Assembly: GCA_963817465.1 (NCBI GenBank)
Contig: CAWFOP010000020.1
Location: 496,001-560,000, forward strand
Direction of reading: 5' to 3'
Source: CAMPKL01 sp963817465
Lineage (GTDB): Bacteria > Acidobacteriota > Terriglobia > Bryobacterales > UBA6623
DNA: 64,000 bases
The notes under the pieces were generated by a model. The model worked only from the letters and a program-made list of their open reading frames with translations. It was not told where the DNA came from and did not search any database. The position numbers and the translations under genes are program-made. This document shows, one piece after another, positions 61,429-64,000 of the stretch (its first letter is position 1; every line of letters begins with the position of its first letter).

Positions 61429-62268
61429 GTGCCCCAAGTCACGATGAAGGAATTGCTCGAATCAGGCGTTCATTTCGGGCACCAGACCAAGCGCTGGAAT
61501 CCGAAGATGAAGGATTACATCTTCGGCGAACGCAACGGGATCCACATTGTGGATCTTCAAAAAACTCTCAAGATGCTCAAGGACGCCTTGCGCTACTTGA
61601 CCGAAGCCTCGCAACAGGGCAAGTCCATCCTGTTCGTCGGCACCAAGCGCCAAGCGCAGGAAGCCGTATCGGAAGAAGCCCGGCGCTGCGGCCAGTACTT
61701 CGTGAATCACCGCTGGCTCGGCGGTTTGCTGACGAACTGGCAGACGGCTCAAAAGTCGATCGACAGGCTCAAGGAGCTCGATCGCCTGGCGGATGAGGAA
61801 GGCTACGCCGGCCGCTCGAAGAAAGAGATTTCCCGACTCGAGCGCGAGCGCAAGCATCTGACGCAAAACCTCGCGGGCCTCAAGGAAATCCCCGGCTTGC
61901 CGGACGTGCTGTTCGTCATCGACTCGCGGAAAGAAGAGATCGCGGTGGCCGAAGCCAATCGCCTCAACATCCCGGTCTTGGCGATCGTCGACACCAACAG
62001 CAACCCCGACCCGATCAACTATGTGATCCCGGGCAACGACGACGCGCTGCGGGCGATCCGGCTGTTCACCAGCAAGGCCGCCGACGCGATCGTCGAGGGC
62101 TCGCAGATGGCGACCGAGCAGGACTTCGCCGAGCCCGTGCCGCTGGAAGGCATGGAAGGCGAGTTCGCGGTGGTGACCGAGGACGGCACGATCGTAACCG
62201 AGAAGGGCGTCGTCAACCCGGACAGCACGGCCCCCGATCCGCAGCACGCGGGCGGCGGCGCCGTTTAA
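61429..62268 (+). CDS. rpsB: 30S ribosomal protein S2
   Basis: About 279 residues. GTG at 61429 is the start: it follows a perfect AGGAGG (61419-61424) by 4 bases and gives MPQVTMKELLESGVHFGHQT, the S2 N-terminus; the frame opening at 61378 is rejected. Seen also: KRWNPKMKDYIFGERNGIHI, VGTKRQAQEAVSEEARRCGQ, FVNHRWLGGLLTNWQT, LPDVLFVIDSRKEEIAVAEA and YVIPGNDDALRAIRLFTSKA. The tail of about 45 residues is acidic and low-complexity, longer than in E. coli S2. tsf follows, as usual. Confidence 0.97.
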   Translation: MPQVTMKELLESGVHFGHQTKRWNPKMKDYIFGERNGIHIVDLQKTLKMLKDALRYLTEASQQGKSILFVGTKRQAQEAVSEEARRCGQYFVNHRWLGGLLTNWQTAQKSIDRLKELDRLADEEGYAGRSKKEISRLERERKHLTQNLAGLKEIPGLPDVLFVIDSRKEEIAVAEANRLNIPVLAIVDTNSNPDPINYVIPGNDDALRAIRLFTSKAADAIVEGSQMATEQDFAEPVPLEGMEGEFAVVTEDGTIVTEKGVVNPDSTAPDPQHAGGGAV

Positions 62269-62409
62269 TCGCTCGATAGCGGCGGGATCGCCGGGGGCCG
62301 CTGATCGGGCGGCGACGGCGGTCCGGTGCGCGCGGGCCGCGCATCGCATTCGCGGGCTCGCGCATCCAATAAAGGTTCGTTTTGTTTTGAGCAAGGCAGG
62401 AGCAGACTA

Positions 62410-63006
62410 ATGGCGGACATCTCTGCAACGTTGGTAAAAGAGCTTCGCGACCGCACCGGCGCGGGCTTCATGGAGTGCAAGAAGGCCCTCACCGAGGCCG
62501 GTGGAAACGTCGACGAAGCCGAAGTCGTACTGCGTAAGCGCGGCGTCTCGGTCGCGCAGAAGAAGGCGGATCGCGAGGCGAACGAGGGCCTTGTGGAGTC
62601 CTACATCCACCCGGGCGGCAAGCTGGGCGTGCTGGTGGAGGTCAACTGCGAGTCGGACTTCGTTGCGCGCACCGACGACTTCAAAGAGTTGGTGAAGGAC
62701 ATCGCGATGCACGTCGCGGCGACCGATCCGCGCTACGTCAGGCGCGAGGAGGTCGACCAGGAAGCGGTCGACAAAGAGAAGGAAATCCAGCGCGACCGCG
62801 CGCTGCAAGAGGGCAAGCCCGCCCAGGTCGTCGACAAGATCGTCGAAGGCCGCATGGGCAAGTTCTACGAAGAGGTCGTGCTGCTCGAGCAGCCCTTCGT
62901 GAAAGACAACTCGAAGACCATCCAGGAGCTGATCACTGAAAAGATCGCCAAGCTCGGCGAGAACATCACGGTCGGCCGGATGTCGCGTTTCAAGATCGGC
63001 GAATAA
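62410..63006 (+). CDS. tsf: elongation factor Ts
   Basis: A 198-residue EF-Ts, the nucleotide exchange factor of EF-Tu. MADISATLVKELRDRTGAGF with MECKKALTEAGGNVDEAEVV at the N-terminal domain, then VESYIHPGGKLGVLVEVNCE with SDFVARTDDFKELVKDIAMH, the core. Shorter than E. coli EF-Ts, with the compact form common outside the Enterobacteria, and a C-terminal segment like YEEVVLLEQPFVKDNSKTIQ. The start at 62410 has AGGAG 8 bases before it. The 141 bases after rpsB contain GC-rich inverted pieces but no clear terminator. Confidence 0.97.
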   Translation: MADISATLVKELRDRTGAGFMECKKALTEAGGNVDEAEVVLRKRGVSVAQKKADREANEGLVESYIHPGGKLGVLVEVNCESDFVARTDDFKELVKDIAMHVAATDPRYVRREEVDQEAVDKEKEIQRDRALQEGKPAQVVDKIVEGRMGKFYEEVVLLEQPFVKDNSKTIQELITEKIAKLGENITVGRMSRFKIGE

Positions 63007-63026
63007 GCCGACTGATTTGAGAAGAT

Positions 63027-63053
63027 GGGGAACCGCAGGGTTCCCCTTTTTCT
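63027..63053 (+). terminator. rho-independent terminator after tsf
   Basis: GGGGAACC (63027-63034) pairs with GGTTCCCC (63039-63046) over the loop GCAG, followed by TTTTTCTTG. It stands between tsf and pyrH, so pyrH is reached by readthrough or by its own promoter. Confidence 0.85.
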
Positions 63054-63072
63054 TGTCCCCTTTTTTCTTGCC

Positions 63073-63784
63073 ATGGCCGGCTACAAACGCATCCTTTTGA
63101 AGCTCAGCGGCGAGATGCTCGGCGGCGAAGCCGGGTTCGGCTGGGATGCCGTCCGAGCCCGCGAGATCGCGGACGACGTCGTCGCCGTGGCGCGGCGGCG
63201 GCGTCCAGATCGGCGTGGTCGTCGGCGGCGGGAATTTCTTCCGCGGCGTCGGCTCGAAAGGCACGGGCTTGGAGCGCACGACCGTCGACTCGATGGGGAT
63301 GCTCGCGACGGCCATCAATGCGCTCGCCTTCGCGGATATGATTCGCGCGGCGGGCGGCGACGCTCTAGCTCTGAGCGCGATCGGCATGGAGCCGCTGCTG
63401 GCGCGCTACGACCGCGCCGCGGCGATCGGCGCGCTCGAAGCGGGAAGCGTCGTCATCTTCGCCGGGGGCACCGGCAATCCGTACTTCTCGACCGACTCGG
63501 CCGCCGCCCTGCGCGCCGTCGAGATCGGCGCCGAGCTGCTCGCCAAGGCGACCAAGGTCGACGGAGTGTACGACAAAGACCCCGCCAAGCACCCCGACGC
63601 AAAACGGTATGCGAAGATATCGTACGCGGAAGTTCTGGAAAAGCGGCTGGGCGTCATGGATCTGACCGCGGTGGCGCTTTGCCAAGAGAATGATCTGCCG
63701 GTCCTGGTCTTCGACCTGAACGCACCCGGCGCCGTCGCGCGCGCGGCCGGCGGCGAAGACATCGGAACCGTAGTGAGGAAGTAG
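63073..63784 (+). CDS. pyrH: uridylate kinase, frameshifted near 63195
   Basis: PyrH phosphorylates UMP. From ATG 63073: MAGYKRILLKLSGEMLGGEA, DAVRAREIADDVVAVAR; then another frame, GGGVQIGVVVGGGNFFRGVG, MGMLATAINALAFADMIRAA, VVIFAGGTGNPYFSTDSAAA and LLAKATKVDGVYDKDPAKHP. The break is inside a GCGGCGGCGG stretch near 63190-63200, consistent with a base miscount. Corrected length is about 237 residues. UMP kinase is essential in bacteria, so a consensus error is likely. frr follows by 5 bases. Confidence 0.95.
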
Positions 63785-63789
63785 AAGCC

Positions 63790-64000
63790 ATGTCGCACAT
63801 TCAAGGCGAGTCCGTTGAAGAAATCCAGCTCGAAGCGGAAGAACGCATGGAGAAGACGATCGGCGACTTGCAGCGTGAGATGTCGTCGATCCGCACCGGG
63901 CGCGCTTCGGTGCACCTGCTCGATCCCATCCGAGTCGACTATTACGGCACGCAGACGCCGCTCAATCAAATGGCGAACCTGAGCACGCCGGAGCCGTCGC
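63790..64000 (+). CDS. frr: ribosome recycling factor, N-terminal part (cut by window edge)
   Basis: The ATG at 63790 opens a frame that continues past the window end: EERMEKTIGDLQREMSSIRT, GRASVHLLDPIRVDYYGTQT and PLNQMANLSTPEP. These are the strongly conserved first helix and beta segment of RRF, which splits post-termination ribosomes with EF-G. About 70 of the usual 185 residues are visible, preceded by a slightly longer than usual N-terminus (MSHIQGESVEEIQLEA). The rpsB-tsf-pyrH-frr order is typical of bacteria; uppS-cdsA, which often follow, lie 6 kb upstream here. Confidence 0.95.
   Translation, partial: MSHIQGESVEEIQLEAEERMEKTIGDLQREMSSIRTGRASVHLLDPIRVDYYGTQTPLNQMANLSTPEPS

Overview
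The window is about 64 kb of a GC-rich bacterial chromosome. Gene content points to Acidobacteriota, most likely a Solibacter/Bryobacter-like lineage: an ECF sigma / anti-sigma-like / DUF4252 triplet, large secreted matrixin and Ig-like proteins, a DUF4038 glycoside hydrolase, a twin-arginine Gfo/Idh/MocA oxidoreductase, bacillithiol synthesis, a PEP-CTERM tail and many secreted proteins of unknown function. This is inferred from gene families; no 16S gene is present. I found no tRNA, rRNA, CRISPR array, prophage or insertion sequence.

Layout. 1-6.9 kb: LemA end, secreted and toroid-like unknowns, an IscU-like scaffold, threonine aldolase, hemW and bshC (both frameshifted). 6.9-15.8 kb: a DapA-like protein without its catalytic residues, a REC-GGDEF cyclase with an HPt partner, a truncated UvrC-like nuclease, an NfrB-like glycosyltransferase, a GH140-like hydrolase and an FHA-membrane-transglycosylase fusion. 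15.8-24.6 kb: a 1974-residue matrixin-type secreted protein with four tandem domain repeats and its small partner, DUF4159, oxidoreductase. 24.7-33.1 kb: scpA-scpB, rpiB, YdcF, an esterase, the sigma triplet, a REC-histidine kinase and an amidohydrolase. 33.8-40.6 kb: a methylmalonyl-CoA operon (mutA, mutB, meaB, and an epimerase fused to a CoA-transferase) able to link propionyl-CoA and succinate. 41-51.7 kb: amidohydrolase/MFS/creatininase catabolic group, secreted proteins, gene relics, purA, glcD, guaA. 51.8-53.6 kb: a Co/Ni ECF transporter (cbiM, NikL-like, cbiQ) without its ATPase. 53.6-54 kb: four tandem units of paired hairpins with compensating stems and an invariant loop. 54-64 kb: coiled-coil protein, ChbG-like deacetylase, uppS-cdsA, SRPBCC, GntP permease, two small unknowns, then translation genes rplM-rpsI, rpsB-tsf and pyrH-frr.

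Two window-wide points. At least seven conserved genes, including guaA, cdsA and pyrH, which are normally essential, are split by a single frameshift; one lies in a G6 run. Most are therefore probably consensus errors, not pseudogenes. Second, many start codons lie only 8-18 bases after a TAnnnT hexamer, suggesting leaderless or very short-leader transcripts.

The most novel object is the covarying tandem hairpin array at 53592-53955.
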